Source of the DNA: Lacisediminimonas profundi
GTDB taxonomy: Bacteria > Pseudomonadota > Gammaproteobacteria > Burkholderiales > Burkholderiaceae_D
NCBI RefSeq assembly: GCF_008831265.1
Contig: NZ_VTTH01000003.1
Span: 496,001 to 560,000 of the forward strand
Reading direction: 5' to 3'
Length of the DNA: 64,000 nt
The notes beneath the pieces are model-generated. The model did not search any database, had not been told where the DNA came from, and saw nothing but the letters and a program-made list of their open reading frames with translations. Positions within the stretch are counted from its first letter, which is position 1. Each line of letters opens with the position of its first letter. The position numbers were made by a program, and so were the translations under genes. This document shows, in pieces, positions 16,284-27,260 of the stretch.

Positions 16284-17411
16284 TCAAGCCATCGAAGTCA
16301 AGGTCCTCCGGAACCGCGCCAGCGACAGCGCAAACAACACCGACCCGATCAGCAGCAAGGCCACGAACGACGTCCACACCACCTCCAGCCCCGCACCGCG
16401 ATAGAGGATGGCCTGGCTCAATTCCGTGAAATGCGTGGTTGGCGCGAGGGACATCAGGCGCTGCACGAAGAAAGGCATGCTCTCGCGCGGGGTCATGCCG
16501 CCCGACAGCATCTGCAGGGGCATCAGCGTCAGCATCAGCAGCACGCCGAACTGCGGCATGCTGCGCGTCAGCGTCGCCATGAAAATTCCCATCGACGTGG
16601 TGGCGAACAGGTGCAGCGCGGCGCCGGCCAGGAACAGGGTGAGCGAGCCCTCGATCGGGACCTTCAGCACGCCCTGGATCACCACGCCGAGCGAGACAAT
16701 CGCCGCCACCAGCACCACCAGCGCCATGGCCCAGACCTTCGCCAGCATGATCTCGGTGGGCGTGACTGGCATCACCAGCAAGTGCTCCACCGTTCCGTGC
16801 TCGCGCTCGCGTATCAGCGCGGCGCCGGTCAGGATGATCGACAGCATGGTCACATGGTTGATCAACTCCATCATGGAGCCGAACCAGGACGGCGTCAGAG
16901 CCGGGTTGAAGCGCATGCGGGTGGCCAGTTCGACCGGCAAGCTGGCAGTGCTGCGGTAACGCTGCACGAACTCGTTGACTTCGCCCAGTACGATTTGCTG
17001 GATGGCGCCGGTGCCGGAAAACGCCTGGCTCATGCGAGTGGCGTCGGTATTGAGTTGCAGTTTCGGCGCCCGGCCGGCTAGCACGTCGCGCTGGAAGTTG
17101 GGCGGAATGGCGAGCACGAAGGTGTACATCCCCGCGTCCAGTCCAGGGTCCACCTGCGGCTGGCTGATCATGAACGGACCGGTGAATTGCGGCGGGTAAA
17201 AGGCGGCAGCAATACGCGCCGACAGCGCCGAACCGTCCTCATCCACAATTGCAATCGGCGCCCGGTGCAGGGTCTCCGGCATCGCCGTGCCGGCGGTGTA
17301 GACCCCCACCGTGAAGGTATAGACGATCAACAGCAGCATCATCGGGTCGCGCCACAGGCTCCACAGTTCCTTGATCCCGAGGCGATAGATGTTGGCCAGG
17401 TGGTGCCGCAT
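16284..17411 (-). CDS. ABC-2 type permease, YhhJ/YbhR-like
   Basis: This 375-residue permease has an N-terminal membrane segment (MLLLIVYTFTVGVYTAG), a large external domain, then five hydrophobic segments. The motif EREHGTVEHLLVMPVTPTEI is the classical ABC-2 permease intracellular loop. Its start is one base after the stop of the fused ATPase-permease gene, so the two are co-translated. With the HlyD gene it completes an RbbA/YhiI-like exporter of unknown substrate, possibly drugs or organic solvents. Confidence 0.92.
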   Translation of the reverse strand: MRHHLANIYRLGIKELWSLWRDPMMLLLIVYTFTVGVYTAGTAMPETLHRAPIAIVDEDGSALSARIAAAFYPPQFTGPFMISQPQVDPGLDAGMYTFVLAIPPNFQRDVLAGRAPKLQLNTDATRMSQAFSGTGAIQQIVLGEVNEFVQRYRSTASLPVELATRMRFNPALTPSWFGSMMELINHVTMLSIILTGAALIREREHGTVEHLLVMPVTPTEIMLAKVWAMALVVLVAAIVSLGVVIQGVLKVPIEGSLTLFLAGAALHLFATTSMGIFMATLTRSMPQFGVLLMLTLMPLQMLSGGMTPRESMPFFVQRLMSLAPTTHFTELSQAILYRGAGLEVVWTSFVALLLIGSVLFALSLARFRRTLTSMA

Positions 17412-17412
17412 C

Positions 17413-20250
17413 TCAGCGCTCCTGTTTCCTGAGCAGCAAGATGGCGGCTCCCATCACCACCGGAATGGCCGCCAGCATGGGCCACAGCGCCGCTTGCAGA
17501 TCGGCCAGGTGCAGGGCTTTGCTGAACACCCCGCGGCTGATGTTGAACATGTAGGTTGCCGGGTAGATCTCGCCGATCATGCGGCCGCTGCCTTCCAGCG
17601 ATGACACCGGGTTGATCAGCCCCGCGAACTGCACGGCCGGGATGATGGTGCCGAGCATCGCAAAGAACATGGCGGCAATCTGGCTGCGGGTGACGGTCGA
17701 GGCCAGCAGGCCCATGCCGGTGGAGACGATGGTGAACAAGAAAGCCGCAATCAGCAGGGCGAAAAAGCTGCCCTTGATCGGGACCGCGAATATGGTCACG
17801 GCGGCCAGGCACATCAGCAGGAAGTTGAGCATGGCCAGCGCAATGTAAGGGATCTGCTTGCCGAGCAGGAATTCGCTGCGGGTGGTGGGGGTGACGTAAA
17901 AGTTGATGATCGAACCCAGCTCCTTTTCACGTACCACGGCCAGCGCGGTCAGCATGGCCGGCAGCATCAGCAGCAGCATGGGGATGACGGCGGGCACCAT
18001 GGCCGGCAGGCTTTTCACGTCGGGGTTGTAGCGGTAGCGGGTTTCGATGCTGGCCGTGCCCGGCATTGTCATGCCGGTGCGCTCGCTGATTTGCTGCACC
18101 ATCCATTGCTGATGCATGCCCTGCACATAGCCGTGGACGGTCTCCGCCCTCTGCGGCATGGCGCCGTCGACCCAGGCGCCGATCTGCACACTGTGGCCGC
18201 GTCCGACATCGCGTGCGAAGCCGGGCGGGATTTCCAGCACCAGCGACAGCTCCCCGCTGCGCATGCGCCGGTCCAGTTCGGCGTAATCGGCAACCGGCGG
18301 TCGTTCGCTGAAATAGCGCGAGCCGGCCAGGTTGAGCGTGTAGTTCCTGCTCAGCGTGGTCTGGTCGCGGTCCAGCACGCCATAGCGCAGGTCTTCGACA
18401 TCCATGCTGATGCCATAGCCGATCACGAACATCAGCAGCAGCGAGCCGCCCAGGGCCAGCGCCGCGCGCATCGGGTCGCGTTTCAGCTCGAGTGCCTCGC
18501 GCCACATGTAGCTGTAGATCCGGCTCAGGCTGCGGCGCAGGCGCTGGCCCAGCCCCAGGCCGCCTTTTTGATGCGGCGCATCGGGGGCGGCCGGTGTGGC
18601 TGGCTCGGCTGCAGCGGCGTCGGCCTGGCTTGAGGGCGCTTCGCCGCCAGCTTCCACCAGGCAGTCGATGAATGCGTCCTCCAGCGTCGCAGCGTTGCGC
18701 CTGGCCACGATTGCGGCCGGCCGGTCGCTTTCCAGCACGCGCCCGGCATGCATCAGCGAGATGCGGTCGCAGCGCTCGGCCTCGTTCATGAAATGGGTGG
18801 AGATGAAAATCGTCACGCGGTCGCGCCGCGCCAGTTCGATCATCAGGCGCCAGAAATTGTCGCGCGCGATCGGATCGACGCCGGAAGTCGGCTCGTCAAG
18901 TATCAGCAACTCGGGCTTGTGCACCATGGCTACGGCCAGCGCCAGGCGCTGGCGGATTCCGAGCGGCAGCTTCTCGGGCAGGGAGTCCAGTTCGTCTTGC
19001 AGGCCAAAGCGCCCGGCCATCTCTGCCACGCGCGCCGGCACCTCGGCTTGGGGCACATTGAACAGGCGTGCGTGCAGCGTCAGGTTTTGCTGCACGGTCA
19101 GCTCGCCATATAGCGAGAAGGATTGCGACATGTAACCGACCCGGCGCCGGGTCGCCATGTAGTGCGGATCGACCTCGTGCGGGTCAACCTGCTGGCCGAA
19201 CAGCCAGGCCTGGCCTTCGCTCGGCACCAGCAGGCCGGTCAGCATTTTCATCGTGGTCGATTTACCGCAGCCGTTGGAGCCCAGGAAACCGAAAATCTCG
19301 CCGCGCCGGATGCGGAAGCTGGCATGGTCGACCGCCACGAAATCACCGAAGCGCATGGTCAGGCCATCCGCTTCGATCGCGACGTCTTCGTGTTCGCCGG
19401 TGACCAGCGGCGGAATTTCCACCTTCCGGTGCCCGCGACGCTTTTCCTCGGGCAGCAGCGCAATGAATGCGGTTTCCAGCGTGGTGTGGCCGGTGCGCGC
19501 CAGCAGTTCGGCCGGCGTGCCGGTGGCCAGCACCCGGCCATCGTCCATCGCCACCAGCCAGTCGAAGCGCTGAGCCTCGTCCATGTAGGCGGTGGCCACG
19601 ATCACGCTCATGCCGGGCCGGTTGGCGCGGATGCGCGCGATCAGGTCCCAGAACTGGGCCCGTGCCAGAGGATCGACGCCAGTGGTGGGCTCGTCCAGGA
19701 TCAGCAGGTCGGGATCGTGGATCAGCGCGCAGCACAGGCCGAGCTTCTGCTTCATTCCACCTGACAGCTTGCCGACCGGCCGGTCCAGGAAGGGATGCAA
19801 ACCGGTCTTGTGCGTAAGTTCGTCAATCCGGCGGCGGCGCTCGGCAGTGTCGTGTCCGAACAGGCGCGCAAAGAATTGCAGGTTTTCTTCCACCGACAGC
19901 GTTGGATACAGGTTCTTGCCCAGGCCCTGCGGCATGTAGGCGATGCGCGGGCAGACACGTTCGCGGTGGCGGCGGCTGGCAATATCGCCACCCAGCACGC
20001 GGATCTTTCCGGTCTGGAGCACTCGTGCACCGGCAATCAGCGACAGCAGGCTGGACTTGCCGACGCCGTCAGGACCGATCAGTCCGATCATGGCGCCGGC
20101 CGGCAAGTCGAGGCTGACGCTGTCGAGGGCGCGCGTCTTTCCATATGCCAGGCCGACATCGCGCAATTGCGCCACGCTTGTTGCATCAGATGCCATGCCG
20201 GCCGGGGAGGGGGCTGGGGTGGGGGCCGGGGCAGAAGCGGCCGTCTTCAT
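17413..20250 (-). CDS. ABC exporter with two ATPase domains fused to a permease, RbbA/YhiH-like
   Basis: About 945 residues. ATPase domain 1 spans about 25-255, with Walker [10 protein letters not shown] at 59-67 and LSGGMKQKL. ATPase domain 2 spans about 300-530, with GSNGCGKST and [10 protein letters not shown], but its signature reads LPLGIRQRL in place of LSGGQ. The permease runs from about 585 to the end, with [15 protein letters not shown] and six hydrophobic segments. ATG 20250 overlaps the HlyD stop by one base; the upstream in-frame start would add 12 residues. The Ala/Pro-rich first 20 residues are low complexity. It exports an unknown substrate from the cytoplasm. Confidence 0.93.
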   Translation of the reverse strand: MKTAASAPAPTPAPSPAGMASDATSVAQLRDVGLAYGKTRALDSVSLDLPAGAMIGLIGPDGVGKSSLLSLIAGARVLQTGKIRVLGGDIASRRHRERVCPRIAYMPQGLGKNLYPTLSVEENLQFFARLFGHDTAERRRRIDELTHKTGLHPFLDRPVGKLSGGMKQKLGLCCALIHDPDLLILDEPTTGVDPLARAQFWDLIARIRANRPGMSVIVATAYMDEAQRFDWLVAMDDGRVLATGTPAELLARTGHTTLETAFIALLPEEKRRGHRKVEIPPLVTGEHEDVAIEADGLTMRFGDFVAVDHASFRIRRGEIFGFLGSNGCGKSTTMKMLTGLLVPSEGQAWLFGQQVDPHEVDPHYMATRRRVGYMSQSFSLYGELTVQQNLTLHARLFNVPQAEVPARVAEMAGRFGLQDELDSLPEKLPLGIRQRLALAVAMVHKPELLILDEPTSGVDPIARDNFWRLMIELARRDRVTIFISTHFMNEAERCDRISLMHAGRVLESDRPAAIVARRNAATLEDAFIDCLVEAGGEAPSSQADAAAAEPATPAAPDAPHQKGGLGLGQRLRRSLSRIYSYMWREALELKRDPMRAALALGGSLLLMFVIGYGISMDVEDLRYGVLDRDQTTLSRNYTLNLAGSRYFSERPPVADYAELDRRMRSGELSLVLEIPPGFARDVGRGHSVQIGAWVDGAMPQRAETVHGYVQGMHQQWMVQQISERTGMTMPGTASIETRYRYNPDVKSLPAMVPAVIPMLLLMLPAMLTALAVVREKELGSIINFYVTPTTRSEFLLGKQIPYIALAMLNFLLMCLAAVTIFAVPIKGSFFALLIAAFLFTIVSTGMGLLASTVTRSQIAAMFFAMLGTIIPAVQFAGLINPVSSLEGSGRMIGEIYPATYMFNISRGVFSKALHLADLQAALWPMLAAIPVVMGAAILLLRKQER

Positions 20251-21317
20251 CACTTCGACGTGCGGATCTGTAGCTGCGCCGGCCAATCGACGCGCGGGTC
20301 AATCCGCACATAGGCGACTCCCGGCAATCCGGTCTTGACCTGGCGGACGTGCTTGCGCAGCAATTCAGGATCGATCCGCGCCTTGATGCGAAACATCAGT
20401 TTTTGCCGTTCTTCGGTGGTCTCGACGGTCTTGGGCGTGAATTGCGCGACATCGGCGACGAACGATACCTTGGCCGGGATCACATAGTCGGGCAGGGCAT
20501 CCAGCACCAGCCGCACGTCGGCGCCGAGCGCCACGCGTCCCGCAAGCTGGGTGGGCAGGAAGAAGGTCATGTAGACGTCGGTCAGGTCGATCAGGTTCAG
20601 CACCTTGCCGCCGCCAGACAGTACTTCGCCCGGCTGCACGATGCGGTATTGAACCCGGCCCTCGCGCGGCGATTTCAATTCGCTGTCGTCAATATCAGCG
20701 GCGATCCGCTCGACGGTTGCCTTGGCCGCAGCCACTGCACTGCGGGCCGCCACCACTTGTGATCTTGCGTTGCTGATTGCCGCACTGACCGCGGCAATCT
20801 GCGCCTTTCCCGCGCCGACCGCTGCACGCGCGGACTGCACGCGGGTGCGGTCGTCATCGAGACCCTGCAGCGTGACCATTCCCTTCGTTGCGAGTTGCTC
20901 GGTCCGGTCCAGGCGTTTTATTGCCGCATCCAGTTCGGCCTGCCGCTGCGCCAGCAGGGCCTGGGCCGCTTCTTTCTCCGCTACGGCCTGCGCAACACCG
21001 CTTTGCGCAGTCTCGATGCCGATTTTCATGCGCTCAAGTTGTGCCTGCGCTTCGCGCTTCTGTGCTTCGAGCACCTGGGTATCCATCCGCGCCAGCACCT
21101 GTCCCGGCTGGACGAAATCACCCTCGTTGACAAGGATCTCCTTGATCCGCCCCGAAGTCCGCGCGGCGACATCGATCTCGACGGCTTCCATGCGTCCATT
21201 TCCGCTGGCAAGGCCTGCCGGCAGGGTGTTCTTTGGCTGCAAGGCCTGCCATCCGGAGAACGCGGCGGCCGCGGCGATGGCGATCAAGCCTGCCCTGAGC
21301 AGGAATTTCTTGTTCAT
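20250..21317 (-). CDS. HlyD-family membrane fusion protein
   Basis: This 355-residue periplasmic adaptor is anchored by an N-terminal membrane helix (residues 5-25). A lipoyl-like half ([19 protein letters not shown]) precedes a long Ala/Gln-rich coiled coil (about 80-205). The second lipoyl half and beta-barrel domain follow ([13 protein letters not shown]). ATG 21317 places the membrane helix at the very start as in relatives; ATG 21353 would add twelve polar residues and neither has a clear ribosome site. It is the first gene of the three-gene exporter and is divergent from pldA. Confidence 0.9.
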   Translation of the reverse strand: MNKKFLLRAGLIAIAAAAAFSGWQALQPKNTLPAGLASGNGRMEAVEIDVAARTSGRIKEILVNEGDFVQPGQVLARMDTQVLEAQKREAQAQLERMKIGIETAQSGVAQAVAEKEAAQALLAQRQAELDAAIKRLDRTEQLATKGMVTLQGLDDDRTRVQSARAAVGAGKAQIAAVSAAISNARSQVVAARSAVAAAKATVERIAADIDDSELKSPREGRVQYRIVQPGEVLSGGGKVLNLIDLTDVYMTFFLPTQLAGRVALGADVRLVLDALPDYVIPAKVSFVADVAQFTPKTVETTEERQKLMFRIKARIDPELLRKHVRQVKTGLPGVAYVRIDPRVDWPAQLQIRTSK

Positions 21318-21421
21318 TGTTTTTGGGGAATTGTTCGAAAGGCCCTCCTGCATACTACACTTCAGCCCTGATTTTCAGTCTGCTCCATGTGGACTGATGT
21401 AACTTGATAGTCAAAAACACG

Positions 21422-22498
21422 ATGAACATTGCGCGCACCACCAGTCCACTCTGTCTCCTGCTTGTTGCTGCCTGCCCGGCCATTGCGCTGTCGGCGCCGG
21501 CGGGCCTGGGCGATTGCGCCGCTATCGCCGCAAATGACCAACGTCTCGCATGCTTTGATCAACTGGCCGCGCCATACCGCAGCCAGGCCAGCCCGGATGC
21601 GGCCGCCGTCAAATCAGGCGATGGTGAACCGCCGTCGCAGGTCGGCTCATCGCATGCGCCCGCTTCGCTCGTTTCGACCGCACCGGTGCCGGCACGGCCG
21701 GTCATCAAGTCCGCCCTTGCCGAACATTGGGAACTGGGGCCGGAGCACAAGCGCGGGACGTTCCAGTTCCGGCCGCACCAGGCGAACTACCTGATCACGA
21801 CATTTACCGATACCCCGAACGACGCACCGTACCAGCCGTTCAGGCGCTTCCTTTCCAGTTCACCCGGGTTTTCCCACAACGAGCTTTCCTACCAGATCGG
21901 CTTCAAGATGAAAGTCCTGGAGGAGCCGCTGCAAAGCAGCACCGACCTGTGGGTGTCCTATACCCAGAGGAGTTTCTGGCAAGCCCGCAACCGCGATGCC
22001 TCAAGCCCGTTCAGGGAAACCAACTATGAACCGGAGGTGATGGCGGTGACGCCGCTGAACTTCAGCTTCCTCGGTGTGCGTGCCCGTTTCATCAACCTCG
22101 GCTGGGTTCATCAATCCAACGGACAGGCATCCACCTTGTCACGCAGCTGGAACCGGGTCTATGCGCAGATGGGCCTGGAAAAAGGCAATTTCTCGCTGGT
22201 GGGCCGGGTATGGCGCCGGCTGGGCGAGCCGGTGGCCGAAGACGACAACCGGGACATCACCGATTACCTGGGACGCGGCGACCTGACCGGCACCTACCTG
22301 TGGCGCGGCCACGAGTTTTCGCTGATGACACGATACAACCCCCGCACCCGCAAGGGCGCAGCCCAGGGCGGGTGGGCCTTTCCTGTGGCCGGCAAGGTCA
22401 AAGGCTACGTCCAGCTGTTTTCCGGATACGGCCACAGCCTGATCGATTACAACCACAAGCAGAACACGCTCGGGCTGGGCTTCCTGGCCACTTACTGA
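21422..22498 (+). CDS. pldA: outer-membrane phospholipase A1
   Basis: This 358-residue precursor has a signal peptide ending near ALS-APAG, a roughly 75-residue Ala/Pro/Ser-rich linker, then the OMPLA barrel. The catalytic triad is in place: His230 and Ser232 in GWVHQSNGQ, and Asn244 in SRSWNRVY, with the same spacing as E. coli OMPLA. The barrel ends LGFLATY with a C-terminal aromatic. It hydrolyses phospholipids misplaced in the outer leaflet. ATG 21422 was chosen; a TTG 18 bp upstream is possible. It lies between two transport systems. Confidence 0.94.
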   Translation: MNIARTTSPLCLLLVAACPAIALSAPAGLGDCAAIAANDQRLACFDQLAAPYRSQASPDAAAVKSGDGEPPSQVGSSHAPASLVSTAPVPARPVIKSALAEHWELGPEHKRGTFQFRPHQANYLITTFTDTPNDAPYQPFRRFLSSSPGFSHNELSYQIGFKMKVLEEPLQSSTDLWVSYTQRSFWQARNRDASSPFRETNYEPEVMAVTPLNFSFLGVRARFINLGWVHQSNGQASTLSRSWNRVYAQMGLEKGNFSLVGRVWRRLGEPVAEDDNRDITDYLGRGDLTGTYLWRGHEFSLMTRYNPRTRKGAAQGGWAFPVAGKVKGYVQLFSGYGHSLIDYNHKQNTLGLGFLATY

Positions 22499-22560
22499 TG
22501 ATGATGTCCTTGTCCTTCAGTCGCATGATTACTTACTGGTATCAGTGTAGTCAGTGGAAA

Positions 22561-22588
22561 TCGGTTTGACTGCATCGGTTTGACTGCA
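22561..22588. repeat. 14-bp tandem repeat, 2 copies, after pldA
   Basis: TCGGTTTGACTGCA occurs twice without change, followed by a degenerate third copy beginning TCGG. It lies 62 bp after the pldA stop, in the 292-bp gap before the next gene. Apart from this array I see nothing else in that gap. Confidence 0.8.
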
Positions 22589-22790
22589 TCGGCTCGAATG
22601 AATGGCCGGATTGCGATCAGGCGAGGATGGCATTGTGCTCGCACGGGACGGCGTCCACGAAGCGTGTTCGCAAGTTGACGAAAATCAACGGCGGCTGGCC
22701 GTGGCCGCCCGCGCGCAGTGCGGCAAAGGTGCTATCGTTATTTCGTTGCCATGCCAGCAGCAATTCCATGGGAAAGTCTCCGGACCCTGC

Positions 22791-23576
22791 ATGCCGATGC
22801 CGACCTCCAGCCCTGATATCGCCACGCCGGGCGCCGGCAGCACCGGGAGCGACGCGAGTGTCGCGAGTGTCGCAAGCATCGTGTTTTCGCTGCATGGCGT
22901 GACCAAGACCTACCAGATGGGCGAGGTGGAGGTGCACGCGCTGTCCGATGTCGACCTCGAGTTGCGGGCCGGCGAGTTCCTGGTCCTGCTCGGCGCCTCG
23001 GGCAGTGGCAAATCGACGCTGCTGAATATCCTCGGCGGACTGGACACGCCCACCGCCGGCACGCTGCATTATCTCGATCATGACCTGACGCACGCGGGCG
23101 ACCTGGCGCTGACCCGGTTTCGCCGCGAGCATGTCGGTTTCGTGTTCCAGTTCTACAACCTGATTCCCAGCCTGACCGCGTTGGAGAACGTGCAACTGGT
23201 GACGGAGATCAGCGATGATCCGATGAGTGCGGTCGACGCGCTGAGCATGGTCGGCTTGCAGGACCGGCTGCATCATTTTCCGGCCCAGTTGTCGGGCGGC
23301 GAACAGCAGCGCGTCGCGATTGCCCGCGCGATCGCCAAGCGGCCCGACCTGCTGTTGTGCGACGAACCCACCGGCGCGCTCGATTTCCGCACCGGCAAGC
23401 TGGTGCTGCAGGTGCTGGAGCGGGTCAACCGCGAACTGGGCACGACCACCGCCATCATTACCCACAATGCAGCAATCGCCGGCATGGCGGACCGGGTGGT
23501 GTACCTGAGCAGCGGGCGCATTGTCCGTATCGAAAGCAATGCGCATCGCGTCTCTCCCGAGGAAATCGAGTGGTAG
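22791..23576 (+). CDS. ABC transporter ATP-binding protein, MacB/LolD-like
   Basis: This 261-residue ATPase has Walker [11 protein letters not shown]-loop [10 protein letters not shown], signature [14 protein letters not shown] and Walker [13 protein letters not shown], all typical of the MacB/LolD subfamily. ATG 22791 starts the protein; six bases later ATG 22797 is an alternative. The N-terminus holds a 9-bp tandem repeat encoding VAS units. Its stop overlaps the GTG start of the FtsX permease, so the two are coupled. It powers export or lipoprotein release together with the next two genes. Confidence 0.92.
   Translation: MPMPTSSPDIATPGAGSTGSDASVASVASIVFSLHGVTKTYQMGEVEVHALSDVDLELRAGEFLVLLGASGSGKSTLLNILGGLDTPTAGTLHYLDHDLTHAGDLALTRFRREHVGFVFQFYNLIPSLTALENVQLVTEISDDPMSAVDALSMVGLQDRLHHFPAQLSGGEQQRVAIARAIAKRPDLLLCDEPTGALDFRTGKLVLQVLERVNRELGTTTAIITHNAAIAGMADRVVYLSSGRIVRIESNAHRVSPEEIEW
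22854..22880. repeat. 9-bp coding tandem repeat
   Basis: GCGAGTGTC occurs twice exactly, followed by GCAAGCATC. In the ATPase gene it encodes ASV-ASV-ASI near residue 22, ahead of the ATPase domain, so copy-number change would keep the frame. Confidence 0.75.
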
Positions 23577-25942
23577 CGATATTCACGCTGAGTCCGCTTG
23601 ACCGCAAGCTGGCGCGCGACCTGGTGCGCATGTGGGGCCAGGCGCTGGCGATTGCGATGGTGGCGCTGTGCGGCGTGGCAAGTTTCGTCACCATGCAGGG
23701 TTCGCACGAGGCGCTGTTGTCGGCGCAGGCCAGCTATTACGAGCAGTACCGGTTTGCCGAGGTGTTCGCCAGCTTCAAGCGCGCGCCCGAGAGCTTGCTC
23801 GAACGGGTGCGCCAATTGCCGGGCGTCAAGCAGGCCCAGGGCCGGGTGGTGTTCGACGCCTCGCTCGACGTGCCGGGACTGGACGAGCCGGCAAGCGGCC
23901 GGCTGGTGTCCCTGCCCAGGCGGGCTGGTGAAGGCTTGAACGGCGTCCATCTGCGCGCCGGGCGGCTGCCTGCCGGCGCGCTGGAGGTGGCGATCAGCGA
24001 GGCATTCGCCCAGGCCAACGCGCTGAAGCCGGGCGACAGCCTGTGGGCGATCATCAACGGCCGCAAGGAACAGCTGCGCATTGCCGGCATTGCGATCTCG
24101 CCGGAATACGTCAACGAGATGAAAGGCAGCGCCTTTCCGGACAACCGGCGTTTCGGCGTGCTGTGGATGGAACACGAATCGCTGGCCGGCGCGCTCGACA
24201 TGCGCGATGGATTCAATGACCTGACGCTGACGCTTTCGCCGCATGCCAGCGAGAAGCGCGTCATCGAACAGGTGGATGTGCTGCTGGCACCCTACGGTTC
24301 GCTCGGTGCCTACGGACGGGCCGACCAGCTGTCGCATCGCTTTCTCGACAACGAGCTCGCGGAGAGCAAGGTCACCGCGACGGTGCTGCCCGCCATCTTC
24401 CTGGGTGTGGTCGCGTTCCTGATCCACAACGTGCTGTTGCGCATCACCAGCCTGCAGCGCGCCCAGATCGGCCTGCTCAAGAGCTTTGGCTACAGCCAGC
24501 TGTCGATCGGCATGCACTACGTGAAGTTTGCGCTGTTGACGGTCGGCCTGGGCGGACTGGCGGGAATTGCAGTCGGCGCCTGGATGGGCGAGCAGCTGGC
24601 GTACGTTTATGCCAGGTTCTTTCACTTTCCCGAATTCGATTTTTCGCTGTCCCTGCGCACGGTCAGCATCGCCGCGCTGATCGCGGTACTGGCGGCCGCC
24701 CTTGGCTGCGTGCTCGCCGTGGCCCGCGTTCTTTCACTGCCGCCGGCAGAGGCGATGCGGCCGTCGTCGCCGGCGCGTTTCCGGCCCGGTCCGCTGGAGC
24801 GGCTGGGCCTGCAGCGATTCCTTGCGCTGCCGGTGCGCATGGTATTGCGCAACCTGGAGCGCAGTCCGTTCAAAGCCGGGTTGTCGGTGCTGGGCCTGGC
24901 GCTGGCGGCATCCTTGATGGTGACCGGACAGTATGCGTTCGACGCGCTGGATGAAATCATCCGCATCCAGTTCCGGACTGCGCAGCGGGATGATGTCGCC
25001 GTCGATTTCAACGAGGTGCGAAGCGTGGCTGCGTTGCAGGCGCTGGCCTCCTTGCCCGGTGTGCTGCGGGTGGAAGGCTATCGATCCGCTGCGGTGCGCC
25101 TGCGTTCGCGGCACCATGAAAAAAAGACCGCCATCCTCGGGCTGGAAGGGGCGTCGGAGCTGCGCCGCGTGCTGGACGAGAACGAGCAGCCGGTTGCACT
25201 GCCTGCGCAAGGAATCGTGCTCAGCAAGATGCTGGCCGAACTGCTGCAGGTGCGGGCCGGCGGCATGCTGCAAGTGGAGTTCATGCAGGGTCGCCGGCAG
25301 ACCGTACTGGTCCGGGTCGCCCTGGTCGTCGACGAACCGATTGGCGTGCTGAGTTACATGAACCGGAGCGCGCTGTCCGAGCTGCTGGGCGAATCCGACA
25401 CGGTCTCGGGCGCGTACATGACGGTCGATGCGCAAGCCCGGGATGCGCTGTATCGCACCCTCAAGACAGTTCCGGCAATCGCTAGTGTCAGCCTGCGCGA
25501 AGCCACGCTGCAGAGTTTTCTGGCTACCGTCGCCGAAAATCTCAGGATCAACACGACGGTCATGGTGGTGTTCGCCTGCGTGATTGCGATCGGCGTGGTG
25601 TACAACTCGGCCCGCATTGCCTTGTCCGAGCACGCGCTGGAACTGGCGAGCCTGCGCATACTCGGCTTTACCCGGGCCGAGGTGGGGCGGATGCTGCTGG
25701 GAGAGCAGGCGTTGCTGGTTGCCCTGTCCTTGCCCTTGGGAGGAGCAATCGGTTATGGCCTGTCGGCCTTGCTGTCGCAGTTGCTGAGCCAGGAACTGTT
25801 CCGGATTCCGCTGGTGCTCAGTGTCCGCACCTTTGCGACCGCTGCTGCGACCGTGCTGCTCGCATCGGCCGCCTCCGGAATGCTGGTGTGGCGCAAGGTG
25901 CAGCAGCTGGACCTGATCGATGTACTGAAGAACCGGGAATAG
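23570..25942 (+). CDS. ABC permease with two FtsX domains
   Basis: This 790-residue inner-membrane protein has an N-terminal helix ([18 protein letters not shown]) and a periplasmic domain. FtsX domain 1 lies about 265-390 ([21 protein letters not shown] split across TM1). A central helix at about 440, a second periplasmic domain and FtsX domain 2 (about 660-785, ending [11 protein letters not shown]) follow. GTG 23570 is the start: it overlaps the ATPase stop and has GAGG seven bases upstream. Layout resembles mechanotransmission-type exporters of the MacB superfamily in duplicated form. Substrate unknown. A 7-bp array begins at its stop codon. Confidence 0.9.
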   Translation: MVAIFTLSPLDRKLARDLVRMWGQALAIAMVALCGVASFVTMQGSHEALLSAQASYYEQYRFAEVFASFKRAPESLLERVRQLPGVKQAQGRVVFDASLDVPGLDEPASGRLVSLPRRAGEGLNGVHLRAGRLPAGALEVAISEAFAQANALKPGDSLWAIINGRKEQLRIAGIAISPEYVNEMKGSAFPDNRRFGVLWMEHESLAGALDMRDGFNDLTLTLSPHASEKRVIEQVDVLLAPYGSLGAYGRADQLSHRFLDNELAESKVTATVLPAIFLGVVAFLIHNVLLRITSLQRAQIGLLKSFGYSQLSIGMHYVKFALLTVGLGGLAGIAVGAWMGEQLAYVYARFFHFPEFDFSLSLRTVSIAALIAVLAAALGCVLAVARVLSLPPAEAMRPSSPARFRPGPLERLGLQRFLALPVRMVLRNLERSPFKAGLSVLGLALAASLMVTGQYAFDALDEIIRIQFRTAQRDDVAVDFNEVRSVAALQALASLPGVLRVEGYRSAAVRLRSRHHEKKTAILGLEGASELRRVLDENEQPVALPAQGIVLSKMLAELLQVRAGGMLQVEFMQGRRQTVLVRVALVVDEPIGVLSYMNRSALSELLGESDTVSGAYMTVDAQARDALYRTLKTVPAIASVSLREATLQSFLATVAENLRINTTVMVVFACVIAIGVVYNSARIALSEHALELASLRILGFTRAEVGRMLLGEQALLVALSLPLGGAIGYGLSALLSQLLSQELFRIPLVLSVRTFATAAATVLLASAASGMLVWRKVQQLDLIDVLKNRE

Positions 25943-25980
25943 GGAATAGGGAACAGGGAACAGGGAACAGGGAACAGGGA
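25935..25980. repeat. 7-bp tandem repeat, 6.6 copies, across the permease stop codon
   Basis: Two GGGAATA units then four GGGAACA units and a partial copy run from 25935 to 25980. The first unit contains the TAG stop of the FtsX permease. Because 7 is not a multiple of 3, gain or loss there would not extend the protein but could move the next gene's spacing. Confidence 0.95.
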
Positions 25981-26018
25981 GGGGCAGGCTTGTGCAGCCG
26001 TTGTTGAAAAGGGGATAA

Positions 26019-27260
26019 ATGGAAACCGGGAACGCCAGCAACAGCAACAGCAAGAGGGTCGCATCGATCCGCCGGCGGCGGTGGGCCGGGTGGGCGGTCG
26101 CGGCATTGGTGCTGGCCCTGCTGGGCTGGGTGTGGTTGCGGCCGGATCCGGTCGAGACCGAGATCGTGGATGTCAGTCGCGGTCCGATGCAGGTCACGGT
26201 CGACAACCTCGGACAGGTGCGCGCCATCGACCGCTACGCGATTACCGCTCCGGTCGGCGCCGAAGTGCAGCGCATCAGCCTGCGCGAAGGCGACCCGGTG
26301 CGCAAGGGTCAGCAGGTGGCGATGCTGGATCTGTTGCCGATGGATGAGCGGCAGCGGCAGGAAGCCGTGGCCCGATTGCAGTCGGCACAAGCGCGGGCAC
26401 GCGAAGCGGCGCTGCAGATCCGGCGCGCGGAGGCGGAAGTGAAGCTGGCCGGCCAGGAACTGGCGCGTACCGAGCAATTGATCGCGTCCCGTTTCATCGC
26501 ACCGCAGGCGGCGGACAAGGCCCGCACGGCCGACGCGACGGCGCGCGCCGAACTTGCCGCGGCCCGCTCGCGCGAGCAGGCCGCGTTGGCGGATGTGCGG
26601 GCTGCGCAGTCGGGATTGCTGGCAGCCGGTCCGGATTCAGGCTTGCAGCGGCGGGCGCTGCGGCTGGTGTCGCCGGTAGACGGCTTCGTGCTGCGCATAC
26701 CAGAGCGCAGTGAGCGCTCCGTCGCTGCCGGTACGGTGCTGATGACGATTGGCGATCCGCAGCGTTTCGAGGTGGTGGTCGACGTGTTGTCGACCGATGC
26801 GGTCAAGATCCGGCCCGGCAATGTCATGCTGCTGGAAGGCTGGGGTGGCGGCAAGACCCTGCGCGCCCGGGTCAGGCTGGTCGAGCCTGTTGCCTTCACC
26901 AAGATCTCTGCGCTCGGCGTGGAGGAGCAGCGCGTCAACGTGATTGCCGATCCGGTCGATCCGCTGGGCCCGCTGGGCGACGGCTACCGGGTCGAGGCGC
27001 GGGTCGTGATCTGGTCTTCAGACGATACGCTGAAGGTGCCGGCCAGCAGCCTGTTTCGCGCTGGCGCGGAATGGCATGTGTTTGCGGTGCAGGAAGGGCG
27101 TGCCCGCGAGATCGAGGTCAAGGTCGGCCAGCGCAACCGCGATGAAGCCCAGGTCCTTTCCGGATTGGCCGCTGGCGCCGCGGTCGTGCGCTATCCCGGC
27201 AGCCAGATCGCGGATGGCAAGCGGGTGCAAGCGGCACGGCAGGACGCACGTCCGCGATGA
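26019..27260 (+). CDS. HlyD/MacA-like periplasmic adaptor
   Basis: This 413-residue protein has a membrane anchor at about 22-40 (WAVAALVLALLGWVWL). A lipoyl half (APVGAEVQRISLREGDPVRKG), here split as APVGAEVQ and REGDPVRKG, precedes an Ala/Arg-rich coiled coil (about 105-205). The second lipoyl half (LVSPVDGFVLR) and beta-barrel follow. It completes the ATPase/permease/adaptor set of a MacAB-like exporter. No outer-membrane factor gene is near. Its TGA and the stop of the next gene on the other strand form the palindrome TGATCA. Confidence 0.9.
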   Translation: METGNASNSNSKRVASIRRRRWAGWAVAALVLALLGWVWLRPDPVETEIVDVSRGPMQVTVDNLGQVRAIDRYAITAPVGAEVQRISLREGDPVRKGQQVAMLDLLPMDERQRQEAVARLQSAQARAREAALQIRRAEAEVKLAGQELARTEQLIASRFIAPQAADKARTADATARAELAAARSREQAALADVRAAQSGLLAAGPDSGLQRRALRLVSPVDGFVLRIPERSERSVAAGTVLMTIGDPQRFEVVVDVLSTDAVKIRPGNVMLLEGWGGGKTLRARVRLVEPVAFTKISALGVEEQRVNVIADPVDPLGPLGDGYRVEARVVIWSSDDTLKVPASSLFRAGAEWHVFAVQEGRAREIEVKVGQRNRDEAQVLSGLAAGAAVVRYPGSQIADGKRVQAARQDARPR

